A program made the position numbers and the translations under genes. From NCBI GenBank assembly GCA_019359095.1, contig JAHHHZ010000011.1, forward strand, positions 406,019 to 470,018: a stretch of DNA of 64,000 nucleotides, written 5' to 3'. This document shows, piece by piece, positions 1 to 8,089 of the stretch (positions within the stretch are counted from its first letter, which is position 1; every line of letters begins with the position of its first letter). Source of the stretch: Pleurocapsa minor HA4230-MV1. GTDB lineage: Bacteria; Cyanobacteriota; Cyanobacteriia; Cyanobacteriales; Xenococcaceae. The notes below the pieces were generated by a model that saw only the letters and a program-made list of their open reading frames with translations, searched no databases and was not told where the DNA came from.

Positions 1-495
1 TCTACGCCTCTTAACGCCAAGCCAGTAGAGCTAGTTGCCTTTTCTTTAGAACAAGTGTTTCAGCAAAGTATTCCTCGTTGGCAGGAAAAAGCTAAACGAC
101 GTAATGTAGAGCTGGATTTTACTCTGCCTTCTAGCTTACCTAGAATAATTAGCGATCCTGGGATGTTAGATACAGTTTTAACGGGACTGATGGAAAGCTG
201 TACTCGTAGTTTGCCCACAGGAGGACACATTGATGTGAAGGTTTCGACAGCTGGAAATCAGCTTAAGTTACAGGTGCTTTCTCAAGCTAGCAACACTGAT
301 AATCCTTTTAAATCTTTAGGACAGTTACTCACCTTTCAGCCAGCAACAGGTTGTCTTAGCCTTAATTTAGATGCCACTAAAAATATCTTTCAGGCTTTGG
401 GAGGTAAACTTACTGTAAGACAACGACAAGAGCAGGGTAAAGAGCTAACTATTTTCCTTCCTTTAGGCAATTCATATCAAACCTCAAAGGTGTAA
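1..495 (+). CDS. Sensor histidine kinase, C-terminal end (partial, 5' end outside window)
   Basis: The reading frame is open from base 1, so this is the 3' end of a longer gene; the GTG at 55 is not needed as a start. The visible 164 residues look like the ATP-binding (HATPase) half of a histidine kinase. There is an N-box-like helix (LDTVLTGLMESC) followed by a strand with GGHIDVKV, and near the end a G2-like segment (NIFQALGGKLTVRQ) followed by ELTIFLPL, the usual last strand of this fold. The N-box asparagine expected in active kinases is not obvious (MESC where NAIK-type residues are usual), so ATP binding may be weakened. The sensor and phospho-acceptor regions lie upstream of the window. 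It probably acts with a response regulator in two-component signalling, but the partner is not visible. The fold assignment is fairly safe; the specific kinase is unknown. Confidence 0.65.
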   Translation, partial: STPLNAKPVELVAFSLEQVFQQSIPRWQEKAKRRNVELDFTLPSSLPRIISDPGMLDTVLTGLMESCTRSLPTGGHIDVKVSTAGNQLKLQVLSQASNTDNPFKSLGQLLTFQPATGCLSLNLDATKNIFQALGGKLTVRQRQEQGKELTIFLPLGNSYQTSKV

Positions 496-525
496 GAGTA
501 TTCCAATAAAAAAAAGAGCTAAAAA

Positions 526-708
526 TCAAGTAGAAGAGCTAAAGATTTCAACAAACCATTTTTTCAAGTTTGGTAAACGTTGAATCTGTTGTTCAACTTC
601 TGCCATGGCAACTTTTGTCAGTTTGACCCCTGTTTGATCAAGCTTGTTAATCAAAGTAACCACTGGATTTTTTTCCTTAAAGGTTAGGGTTGAAGCGAAC
701 TGTAGCAC
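526..708 (-). pseudogene. Short fragment, possibly the remnant of a transposase
   Basis: A 60-codon frame on the minus strand reads VTLINKLDQTGVKLTK and then QIQRLPNLKKWFVEI. This reminds me of segments found in cyanobacterial transposase-type proteins, but I cannot assign the family with certainty. It is far too short for a transposase, has no catalytic DDE residues, and no terminal inverted repeats could be found around it. Its 5' end overlaps a short plus-strand frame at 690-1019. The simplest reading is debris left by a decayed mobile element downstream of the kinase gene. It could equally be a chance frame. Confidence 0.3.
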
Positions 709-1019
709 AGTATCTACACTATCTAATAAGCTGCCACTTCAATGCTGTTCGAGCCAGCTTTTGGCTCGCTCAACAGGGTTATATTTACTGTGGTAGGGCG
801 GATAATCAGCTAGTTGAATTGTCAGTTGAAACTTCTTCTTCGGTAGTAAATTTGCCCAGTCCTATTCTGAGCAAGCCTTCAATTGATTCCTTAGATCAAT
901 TCATCGCCCTTAAAACATGGTGGGGTGCTGCTGATCCAGTGGAAATTGCCAAGCGATCGCGCTTATCTCGGAAAAAGCGCGGGCAATATCTGTGTAAGTT
1001 CAATCATACAACGTTTTGA
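690..1019 (+). CDS. Hypothetical protein or gene remnant, 109 residues
   Basis: The frame opens just after a stop at 678-680 with only a TTG (690) as start and ends at 1019. The product is not recognised. It has a cysteine/aromatic-rich N-terminus (SCHFN, LAQQGYIYCGR), a serine-rich middle and a basic C-terminus (KRSRLSRKKR). The HIP1 octamer GCGATCGC at 955 lies inside the frame, as is common in real cyanobacterial genes. There is no clear ribosome binding site, and the 5' end overlaps the antisense fragment at 526-708. It may be the 3' part of a gene broken by an insertion rather than an intact gene. Confidence 0.25.
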   Translation: MKRTVAQYLHYLISCHFNAVRASFWLAQQGYIYCGRADNQLVELSVETSSSVVNLPSPILSKPSIDSLDQFIALKTWWGAADPVEIAKRSRLSRKKRGQYLCKFNHTTF

Positions 1020-1058
1020 TAAACTTTTTGAAGTCGAGAATTAGATCGCCAAGATATT

Positions 1059-2309
1059 TTAGTTCATATTGTTTCGCACTTTCATATCATTGAAAACAAG
1101 TCGTGACATTTCAGGAAAAATATTCCAGTCATGAGCATAACTACGATCTTCTGCAAAAATTGTTAATATGTACTCTGTTTTTTGATCGGCAGTAGCTATA
1201 TATGCGGTTTCTCCTCTTGATTCTGAAGTCCACCCTGCTTTGGCTGCAAAATAGATATCGTCTGGCAAAGATTGACTAAAAAAACCGCGTACATTGTTAA
1301 ATATATTTGGGTCTTTATCAACTCTACTTTTAATTCTAGTAGTAGCATCAATAGCTAATAAATTTAGCATTTTAGAGCTTTTATCCGAAGAAACTGCTTG
1401 TCGTTTGACAATTTCATACATTAGTCGAGAAGTTTGTTTGGTGGTTATCTTATTACGAATCGGGTTATCTTTATTTTCTCTCATCTGTAATTCTCTTCCT
1501 TGTGGTGAATAAAGTTTGAGGTAGGGAATAGGAAAAGTTTTCTGACTAATATTTAAATCTTCATATCCCGCATCGATAAAAAAGCGATTGGTTTGCTTCC
1601 TTTTATTTAACCAAAGCTCAAGCTCTTTAGTGTTTAGATTTGAACCAGATTGAGTATCACTAATTCGATCTAAAATGCGACTAGCAGCTTCGTTATCTGA
1701 CTTTTTCATCATTTTGTGCAAGTCTAAGCTCAGTTGTTCATCTTCAATCAAATTTTTCTCTTGTAATTGAGCTTGAAGCATAACTAACCAATAAAGTTTC
1801 ACAACGCTTGCAGGATATCTAGGTTTTTCTTGTTGATACGAAGCTTCTTCACCAGTTTTCAGATCGATTAATGTAACTGATAAAGAAGTGGTTGGCAAAC
1901 CTTTCTTTGAAGCCAAATTTATAACTCGATCTACTATTTTTTGTAAATCTTGACTTTGACGTATATTTGGGTTAACTTTTACATTGTAAACTAGCTTTTG
2001 CCTCGGTGTTAATCGAGTCTCAGGCAAAGAAGTAGGATACGTTGTGGACGCTTTTTCTATTTGATTATCATGTAAGTTTGAATCACTATTAATTAAACTT
2101 TTAGTAATGATATTTTTTGATATTTCTTTAGCGCTTAAATTTCCCGGTGGTTGATGATTTAATTTAGCTATTTGCCAAATACCAATCATTATTAATGTAG
2201 TTAGTATAGATATAGATCCTATTTTAAACAAATAAAATAGGTCAAATAAACAAAGATCTTTTTCTAAATAACTTTGATTTTTTGTAGAGAACTGAGATTT
2301 ATTTTTCAT
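1059..2309 (-). CDS. Class A beta-lactamase-like serine hydrolase, membrane-anchored
   Basis: A 416-residue protein with one predicted N-terminal membrane segment (about residues 30-48) and an extracytoplasmic hydrolase domain (about 120-410). The three catalytic motifs of the serine beta-lactamase/PBP superfamily are present: SVVK (Ser168-Lys171), SDN (204-206) and KAGW (from Lys357, in the KTG position). The family (beta-lactamase2-type) includes penicillin-interactive enzymes and peptidoglycan-related hydrolases as well as true beta-lactamases; the long linker and membrane anchor argue against a secreted antibiotic-resistance enzyme. The ATG at 2309 has a good GAGG ribosome site just upstream. 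The gene lies 14 bp downstream of the ARC6-IMS-type gene on the same strand, so the two are probably co-transcribed. This suggests a cell-wall role alongside the membrane/cytoskeletal block, which is inference. Confidence 0.8.
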   Translation of the reverse strand: MKNKSQFSTKNQSYLEKDLCLFDLFYLFKIGSISILTTLIMIGIWQIAKLNHQPPGNLSAKEISKNIITKSLINSDSNLHDNQIEKASTTYPTSLPETRLTPRQKLVYNVKVNPNIRQSQDLQKIVDRVINLASKKGLPTTSLSVTLIDLKTGEEASYQQEKPRYPASVVKLYWLVMLQAQLQEKNLIEDEQLSLDLHKMMKKSDNEAASRILDRISDTQSGSNLNTKELELWLNKRKQTNRFFIDAGYEDLNISQKTFPIPYLKLYSPQGRELQMRENKDNPIRNKITTKQTSRLMYEIVKRQAVSSDKSSKMLNLLAIDATTRIKSRVDKDPNIFNNVRGFFSQSLPDDIYFAAKAGWTSESRGETAYIATADQKTEYILTIFAEDRSYAHDWNIFPEMSRLVFNDMKVRNNMN

Positions 2310-2323
2310 ATAATTTACCTCAG

Positions 2324-3379
2324 CTATTTAATTTTTTTTATGGTTTGGTAATCAGCTATTTTCCACTGTCCATTTTCAGACTCAAGATCATAGCGTACTA
2401 ATCTGGTATCGAAACCACTAGCATTACGATCTATATTGCCGTATTGATTATAAAGAGTACGTTGTTCTGTCACAATTACTTCAATAGTGGCGTAATCCTC
2501 GTTCACAGCAAAATTTTCTACTGAGTCAATACTTTGAAGATCATAGATATAGTAAGAGGCATTATCTTGCAGCCAAGCAACCGATCCTTCAGGACTGCCT
2601 ATATTATCGTAATAAGCTTTGCCAGTGAGCAATTCAGCCCCTAATTCTCTATTAAACGGCGGAGCAAATATTTGACTTTTGGCATCTAACCATCTTGCTA
2701 GTAAGTTAACAGCTTCTTGTTGAGTAAATGATGGAATTGACTGAGAAGCGTTTTCTATTTCAAGGTTTGATAAAGATAAATCTGTTTGTTGATAAGTTTC
2801 TGTGGATGGGAGAGATTCATCTGATGATTTTTCTACTTCTATAGATTCAGAAGTTTGTTGTTCGATATTGCTTGCTGTTTGATTTGCTTGGTGACCATTT
2901 ATTATTAAACCTAAGAAAATAAAGAATCCAATCATACCACCAATAATCCAAGCTGTTCCTGATTGTTTTGAGTTGTTGGATGGAGGATTAATTGGAGTAA
3001 CATCAGAATTCTTTTCACTCTGGTTTGTATTAATAACTTGGCTATCTTCTCTTTGTTTACTCAGATTAATTTCTGGCTCTACTGCCATAGAGATATCGAC
3101 TACAGAAGCGGTATGCTCTACTTGTTTGTCTTGTGTAGATTTTCTTTTATCTACTAACTCATTACTATTTAATGTAAACTCAGATTTGAGAGATTCAAGT
3201 TCTTGCTGTTCTTGTTCGAGTTGTTCTATCTGACTTTTAGAACGTTCAAGCTTTCTAATTTCTCTTTCTAATTGTTTTTTTTGCTCGCTCCGCTCAATTG
3301 GATCTGAGATCTTGATATCTATTTCTTCTAACTGCTTCTCCAGCAATTGAATATCTCTTTTTAGTTTAGAACTTGACAT
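2324..3379 (-). CDS. Coiled-coil membrane protein with C-terminal ARC6-like IMS domain
   Basis: A 351-residue protein in three parts. Residues 1-70 are a charged coiled coil (LEKQLEEIDIKI, LEQEQQELESLK), followed by a Gln/Ser-rich linker. A single membrane segment lies at about 143-161 (AWIIGGMIGFFIFLGLII). After a second linker, residues about 218-350 match the ARC6-like IMS domain (DUF4101): QEAVNLLARWLDAKSQIFAP, then GSVAWLQDNASYYIYDL, and a final NGQWKIADYQ strand. In plant ARC6 and cyanobacterial Ftn2/ZipN this domain sits outside the inner membrane while the N-terminus contacts FtsZ on the inside. The same topology fits here, but the DnaJ-like N-terminus of ARC6 is missing. The coiled coil is about half identical to that of the next gene (3618-4325). 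Divergently placed near a tubulin-like gene, it may link a filament to the envelope; that is inference. Confidence 0.75.
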   Translation of the reverse strand: MSSSKLKRDIQLLEKQLEEIDIKISDPIERSEQKKQLEREIRKLERSKSQIEQLEQEQQELESLKSEFTLNSNELVDKRKSTQDKQVEHTASVVDISMAVEPEINLSKQREDSQVINTNQSEKNSDVTPINPPSNNSKQSGTAWIIGGMIGFFIFLGLIINGHQANQTASNIEQQTSESIEVEKSSDESLPSTETYQQTDLSLSNLEIENASQSIPSFTQQEAVNLLARWLDAKSQIFAPPFNRELGAELLTGKAYYDNIGSPEGSVAWLQDNASYYIYDLQSIDSVENFAVNEDYATIEVIVTEQRTLYNQYGNIDRNASGFDTRLVRYDLESENGQWKIADYQTIKKIK

Positions 3380-3617
3380 AATATATAAGCCTATAAATAT
3401 AAATAATTTATATTTAAAACTCTATTATTACCAATTAACTGAGATCTTAAAGAGATACAAATCACAATCCAAAAAGATGGCGATCGCTTTTTCTAGTTGT
3501 TGTTTGTTTTTAAATAGCCAATTGTTTACATAATTGTCCAAAATTCAATAATTAGAATTAATAATTCATCCAGCGAATAACTTTATAAGGTTAATTTGAA
3601 AAAATGATTTTATACTT

Positions 3618-4325
3618 TTATACTATTTTAAGCTTAACCTTACTTTTCGATTTACTAATTGCAATTCCATTATCAATAGCTGATATCCAAGGAGCAGCTA
3701 CTAAAGTACTTTCATCAGAAATGAAAATAGTAGCAGATACCATTGCAATAAATAAGATACATAATGGTTTCCACCTTCTTGTATATACGTAAGGAAAAAT
3801 GAATCCAAATAAAGCAAATATACTTGATATCCAAATTGCTCTTTTGGATAAATAAATTAGATGAGTTGTCTGGGGATTATTTACACTTTCGGGTAATTCT
3901 CTTGAATTTACCAAAAAAATAGAATCATCTGAAACTAAAGTATAAGAATCATTAGTCCAGTCTTCGGAGCTTTGATTGACTGGTAGATCCCAATCATTTA
4001 GAACTTGGTTATTAATATTATCTTGTCTTACTTCAGATTTTATTTTCTCGGTTACTGAATTTTGTTCTTGTAAATGTTGACTATCTTGTTGTTTATTAGT
4101 TTCTTGTTCATGAGTTATCAAAAAATCAGTTTTTAAAGATTCAAGTTCTTGCTGTTCTTGCTGTAATTTCTCGAAATTATTTTTTGTTCTAGTAAGCTTT
4201 TTGATTTGCTTTTGTAATTCTATTTTACGTTCATTACGTTCAATGGAGTCAGTAATACTAGTATCTATCTCTTGTAATTTTTCCTCCAACAATTTTATCT
4301 TGTTCTCTATTTTAGAATTCAACAT
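3618..4325 (-). CDS. Coiled-coil protein with two C-terminal membrane segments
   Basis: A 235-residue protein of unknown function. Its first ~68 residues are a coiled coil clearly paralogous to that of the neighbouring ARC6-IMS-type protein: LQEIDTSITDSIER lines up with LEEIDIKISDPIER, and both carry EQQELESLK. About half the positions are identical. The middle (70-160) is polar and low in complexity. Two hydrophobic segments follow at about 162-181 and 186-203, separated by a short basic turn (YTRRWK), as in small TM2-like hairpins. A basic tail (SKSKSKVKLK) closes the protein. It has no IMS domain. The shared N-terminus suggests that both proteins bind the same cytoplasmic partner or each other. 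The AT-rich gap of about 240 bp to the ARC6-IMS gene shows no other gene. Confidence 0.6.
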   Translation of the reverse strand: MLNSKIENKIKLLEEKLQEIDTSITDSIERNERKIELQKQIKKLTRTKNNFEKLQQEQQELESLKTDFLITHEQETNKQQDSQHLQEQNSVTEKIKSEVRQDNINNQVLNDWDLPVNQSSEDWTNDSYTLVSDDSIFLVNSRELPESVNNPQTTHLIYLSKRAIWISSIFALFGFIFPYVYTRRWKPLCILFIAMVSATIFISDESTLVAAPWISAIDNGIAISKSKSKVKLKIV

Positions 4326-4437
4326 GATCTGACTAGTATATAAAAATTATATTTAAGACTCTATTATCGCCATTGAATAAATATAATATGAAGATATAAA
4401 TCACAAGTTGAAAAGATAGCGATCACGCTTAAATTGA

Positions 4438-5832
4438 TTAATCTTTTTGGATGGCATAACATAAACGTCCAATAGTTAAAGTAGACTCATCCATTGAGTT
4501 TAAAGTAATATTTTTTAGGCTATTCATAAAGCCGTATAAATTACTAGTTTTTGAACCATCACTACCACTATTGAGATTCCACTCACTCCACCATTCAGGT
4601 TTTTGCAAGTCCTTAGCCACAACATCGACTGCAAAATAATAAATATTGGATTCGGGAAAGTTATTTGGATTTATGCTGGTAGTAAATTCAATTTGATTGT
4701 CATTAATTTGCCAATCTTTAAAATTCAAAGCTTTTTCAGCAGCAGGCGCTTGTTTAAACTGTTGTTTATTAAATTTATCAAACGCACTGACATTTGTGGC
4801 GATTTTTAAATCATGAGGATCGGCTGATAAAGTATGATTAATTTGTTTGAGGGGAAGTTGATATTTTATTTCTAAAGAATCAGTATTTTTATTCTTAATT
4901 TCTAATAATTCTATTGGTTGATTATTCTTCTCTACCGATACATCTCCATTATGTAATAAGTTGGGTGCTGCTAAATCTGATGATAAGTTAAGTGGAGAAT
5001 TGAGATAAGATACATCTGCAACTAAATTATGTGGCGAAAAAATTAAGAACTGACTGCGATCGCTTAAATCTCCTTGTTCTTTGGCTAACTTATCAAAGTA
5101 ATTAGCAATATCCTGATGGTGACCTAGAAATAGTACATAAAAAGGTCGATACTGCTTGCTAGTTTTCCCTTCAGTGTTGTAGTTAAACTTTTTATCGGCA
5201 TCACTGGCAGAATAAACAGTGCCATTAAATTCGCTTTTTACTGCCCAAATACCTACGGCATAATTTTCAGCTTGATTATTAAAATAATTTTCTTTGATTT
5301 TATTAGCAATCAAATTAACATCACCATCATTTTGATCTAGATCCGTAACTATCACAGTCAGGCGATCGCTATTTTTAGGTTTAGTAATTAGAGAACCCAA
5401 ATCACTAGAAACAGCAGGAAAATTGGATTTCTTCCCATCATAAAATTCTGATTTGTGCGCTTTATTAAATTCAGAACGAGTTAGTTCTTTTGCTTGATGT
5501 TGATGATCTCCAGAACGATAGTATTTAACAGTAGCTTTAGAACGACTACCACTTAAACCTAAAGTACTATCTAATAATTTTAAGGCTTGGATATAAGAAC
5601 TATTTTCTTGATTTATATAGCCCAACATTGAGCCAGAACCATCAACATTAAAATCAATAGCTAAAGGATTAGTTAGTTCAGTTTTTTGCTTAACTCGCTC
5701 CAATTCACAATGTAAATTGGCATGATCGTCATTTACTAATGTTCCTTCTGGCTCTCCTTTAGCAACCGCAACACAGCCAGACAACATGGCTAGAATAGCT
5801 AAATAAATAATATTTCTGTTAGATATAAACAT
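4438..5832 (-). CDS. Lipoprotein with von Willebrand factor A-type (MIDAS) domain
   Basis: A 464-residue protein starting with a lipoprotein signal: hydrophobic IIYLAILAMLSGC with the lipobox cysteine at residue 20, so it should be lipid-anchored outside the inner membrane. The following domain begins with AIDFNVDGSGSMLGY, containing the D-x-S-x-S metal-binding (MIDAS) motif of vWA domains. A later strand, LTVIVTDLDQNDGD, has the conserved aspartate that completes such sites. The C-terminal half (about 270-460) is beta-rich and not recognised. vWA domains commonly mediate metal-dependent protein binding. The gene diverges from the membrane-protein/tubulin-like/actin-like operon across a 135 bp gap, so the two directions probably share regulation. 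It could be the extracytoplasmic partner of that system; this is inferred from position only. Confidence 0.75.
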   Translation of the reverse strand: MFISNRNIIYLAILAMLSGCVAVAKGEPEGTLVNDDHANLHCELERVKQKTELTNPLAIDFNVDGSGSMLGYINQENSSYIQALKLLDSTLGLSGSRSKATVKYYRSGDHQHQAKELTRSEFNKAHKSEFYDGKKSNFPAVSSDLGSLITKPKNSDRLTVIVTDLDQNDGDVNLIANKIKENYFNNQAENYAVGIWAVKSEFNGTVYSASDADKKFNYNTEGKTSKQYRPFYVLFLGHHQDIANYFDKLAKEQGDLSDRSQFLIFSPHNLVADVSYLNSPLNLSSDLAAPNLLHNGDVSVEKNNQPIELLEIKNKNTDSLEIKYQLPLKQINHTLSADPHDLKIATNVSAFDKFNKQQFKQAPAAEKALNFKDWQINDNQIEFTTSINPNNFPESNIYYFAVDVVAKDLQKPEWWSEWNLNSGSDGSKTSNLYGFMNSLKNITLNSMDESTLTIGRLCYAIQKD

Positions 5833-5967
5833 AATTGTAGTTAAAAATAAATTGTTTAATTTTGCCTAAATTTCAGTATTAATACACATAAATATGACAT
5901 TTTCAATTAAAACTTTATGAGTTACATTGTAATTAACTAATATTTATTATGACAATAAGCTAAATAT
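5833..5967. promoter_or_regulatory. Divergent promoter region between the vWA lipoprotein and the tubulin-like operon
   Basis: This 135 bp, very AT-rich gap separates two divergently transcribed gene sets and must hold promoters for both. I see no clear sigma-70 boxes with good spacing and no convincing operator palindrome, so this entry rests on gene orientation only. Confidence 0.4.
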
Positions 5968-6438
5968 ATGAAATCAGGAGAAATAACTAGACTAATAATT
6001 TGTCTAATTATTGGTGCATTAATAATTTTTCTCGGTCAGCCAAAAATTTATGATTTAAGAATAGTTAGAATTACTGATATTCCCGATCTTAAAGAATGGA
6101 TTGGTAGTTATTATATGAACCAAGCTAGTATTGTTTTTGCAATATCTTTAATTTCTGTCATTTTCTGGTCTGTTTCTGCTATTCGTTCCAAAGCTAACGG
6201 CAGCGAATTAAAAACCTGGCAAGGTATTTGGTATGCACTTTTATTTGTTAATGTTCTAAGTATTTTTATTGCTATTTATCTTAATAAGATTAGCGATGAT
6301 GCCCTACTTTCATCAATATTTTTCTTACTATTTGATGTAATTTGGATTTTCTGGCTAGGAACTGCTTTAAGTTCACCTAATTTGTTTATGTATTTACCCC
6401 CAGGTTCAGGCACAATACGCAGAGTTTTTGGAGATTAA
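5968..6438 (+). CDS. Four-helix membrane protein, first gene of the tubulin-like operon
   Basis: A 156-residue protein not recognised as a known family. Four hydrophobic segments are visible, near residues 7-24 (LIICLIIGALIIFLG), 51-71 (ASIVFAISLISVIFW), 85-104 (GIWYALLFVNVLSIFIAIYL) and 112-133 (SIFFLLFDVIWIFWLG). The short C-terminus reads YLPPGSGTIRRVFGD. Its stop codon is only 3 bp before the start of the tubulin-like gene, so the two are almost certainly translated from one mRNA. It may anchor the tubulin-like protein to the inner membrane, or it may be a small transporter-like component; the sequence alone does not decide. Confidence 0.7.
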   Translation: MKSGEITRLIICLIIGALIIFLGQPKIYDLRIVRITDIPDLKEWIGSYYMNQASIVFAISLISVIFWSVSAIRSKANGSELKTWQGIWYALLFVNVLSIFIAIYLNKISDDALLSSIFFLLFDVIWIFWLGTALSSPNLFMYLPPGSGTIRRVFGD

Positions 6439-6441
6439 AAA

Positions 6442-7929
6442 ATGACTATTTATTTAATTGGTATTGGTGGCAGTGGGGCAAAATGTGTAGAATCGGTAGT
6501 GCATCTAGCATCAGTCGGTTTATTTCCGCAAGAGCCAATCAAAGTCTTATTTATAGATGCCGATGAAAGCAATGGCAATGTTGAAAGAGCGAGAAATAGT
6601 TTAAATATTCAAACTGCATGTCAACGAATATTGTCGGCGATTGATAAACAGCAGTGTCCTTGGATGCAGACATCAATTAAATCTTTCGATCTGTGGTCGC
6701 CATTTGCTAAAAATAGCTTAAACAAAGAATTAAGTGCGTTTTTTAACTACAACAACATTAAGCAAAGCGAGCCGGCCTTAGCTAATCTATTTGATGTTCT
6801 CTATACTGATACAGAAAAACAAGAAAATTTAGACGTAGGTTTTCGTGGTAGACCTGCTATTGGTGCTGCGGTGATGAGTCAAGTAGACTTAAATCGCTTA
6901 GATGAAGAACCCTGGGGGACTTTTATCGAGCAAATTAGAGCGGATGTCAACGAAGGGAAACAACCAAAAGTGTTGTTGTGTGGTTCGATCTTTGGTGGTA
7001 CTGGCGCATCAGGATTACCTACTATTGCTCGCTTGATTGCTAACAAATTAAACGACATCAAAATTAGAGAGCGAGTCAAGATTGGTTCTGTTTTTATTCT
7101 GCCTTATTTTGGCTTTACTGCTCCTGCGGGAGAAAGTGAAAACGGCATTTATGCTCAGTCGGATAAGTTTTTGCTCAATACAGAAGCAGCACTGCGCTAC
7201 TATGTCACCCAAGCTCAAGGCATTTTTGATACCGTCTATTTATTAGGTAACGAGAATTTAGCCAGAGTAAATTTCAGCATTGGTAAAAATACCCAGTGTA
7301 ATCAACCTCATTTTATTGAATTATATGCTGGTCTTGCTGCCAGACATTTTCTAACGGAAACTCATCCCCAAGAAGAAACAATTGTCTTGTTGTCTCGTTC
7401 TCGATCGCAATATATCAATTGGGATGACATTCCCGATGGCCACAACGTCCAAAAGATTTTAGGTAGTACGACTAGATTTGCCTATACTTGGCTAGCAGAA
7501 ATTGCTCCAGAATTAACCAGTGCCAAACAAGAAGGATTTAAAAGTTATATCAGATTTGCTCCTTGGTTGAGTAGATTCTATGATACCGATCCTAAGAAAC
7601 CACTCCAGTTTGACAGTGACCAACAGCAAAATGCGATCGCCACAATTAATAACTGGTGTAAAGACTATTTACGCTGGTTACAAGAAATTCATCAATGTGA
7701 AAGCGATCGAGTTGAATTATTTAAACACAGCATTTTTGCCCAAGTCAATAATCTTCAGGGAACTAAATTACAAGATTTGATCCTGGGAGATAACCGCGAT
7801 GCCAAAACCAGACAACGCAACGATGAACCAACCAGAATTAAAAACAATCTCCATCCCAAAAATATTCAAGGCAATAATAACGGCACGGTGGGATTAGCTC
7901 AAGCTGTATATCAAGCTTGTCAGCTTTAG
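6442..7929 (+). CDS. Tubulin/FtsZ-like GTPase-family protein
   Basis: A 495-residue protein with the layout of the tubulin-like family (Tubulin_2 type). The N-terminus, YLIGIGGSGAKCVESVV, is a Rossmann-type glycine-rich loop; FIDADES follows on the second strand; and at residues 181-191 comes GSIFGGTGASG, the counterpart of the GGGTGSG nucleotide-phosphate loop of FtsZ and tubulin. The protein is longer than FtsZ, and its C-terminal third (about 330-495) is not recognisable. It lacks an obvious FtsZ-type C-terminal tail. The family is known for GTP-dependent filaments, and distant bacterial members have been linked to membrane remodelling by genome context. Here it lies between a four-helix membrane protein (3 bp upstream) and an actin/Hsp70-like protein downstream. 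GTP binding is well supported; polymerisation is inference. Confidence 0.8.
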   Translation: MTIYLIGIGGSGAKCVESVVHLASVGLFPQEPIKVLFIDADESNGNVERARNSLNIQTACQRILSAIDKQQCPWMQTSIKSFDLWSPFAKNSLNKELSAFFNYNNIKQSEPALANLFDVLYTDTEKQENLDVGFRGRPAIGAAVMSQVDLNRLDEEPWGTFIEQIRADVNEGKQPKVLLCGSIFGGTGASGLPTIARLIANKLNDIKIRERVKIGSVFILPYFGFTAPAGESENGIYAQSDKFLLNTEAALRYYVTQAQGIFDTVYLLGNENLARVNFSIGKNTQCNQPHFIELYAGLAARHFLTETHPQEETIVLLSRSRSQYINWDDIPDGHNVQKILGSTTRFAYTWLAEIAPELTSAKQEGFKSYIRFAPWLSRFYDTDPKKPLQFDSDQQQNAIATINNWCKDYLRWLQEIHQCESDRVELFKHSIFAQVNNLQGTKLQDLILGDNRDAKTRQRNDEPTRIKNNLHPKNIQGNNNGTVGLAQAVYQACQL

Positions 7930-7984
7930 ACGTTGTTATTTGTAGCTCTTAGCTTTTAGCTTTTAGCTAACCCTATTAATAAAT

Positions 7985-8064
7985 GTAGGTTGGGTTGAGG
8001 AACGAAACCCAACGCTAAAATCTACAACTGGTGTTGGGTTGCGCTACCGCTTAACCCAACCTAC
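7985..8064. repeat. Palindromic intergenic repeat (REP-like)
   Basis: The 80 bp element begins GTAGGTTGGGTT and ends with the exact inverse AACCCAACCTAC. Its interior carries two more copies of the motif (AAACCCAACG and GTGTTGGGTTGCGC), so it can fold into a long hairpin. Such elements are common in cyanobacterial intergenic DNA. It lies between the tubulin-like and actin-like genes. An upstream TTG start for the next gene would have to run through it, so the ATG at 8090 is preferred. Confidence 0.8.
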
Positions 8065-8089
8065 TCTAAAAACTTTTGACTTAAAAACT

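Noticed and set aside
3604..3792. A plus-strand frame of 62 codons with hydrophobic residues
   Set aside because: It is antisense to the membrane segments of the protein at 3618-4325, whose frame is longer and has a paralogue nearby.
8039..8089. An N-terminal extension of the actin/Hsp70-like protein from TTG 8039
   Set aside because: It would be encoded by the right arm of an intergenic palindrome; the ATG at 8090 is a better start.
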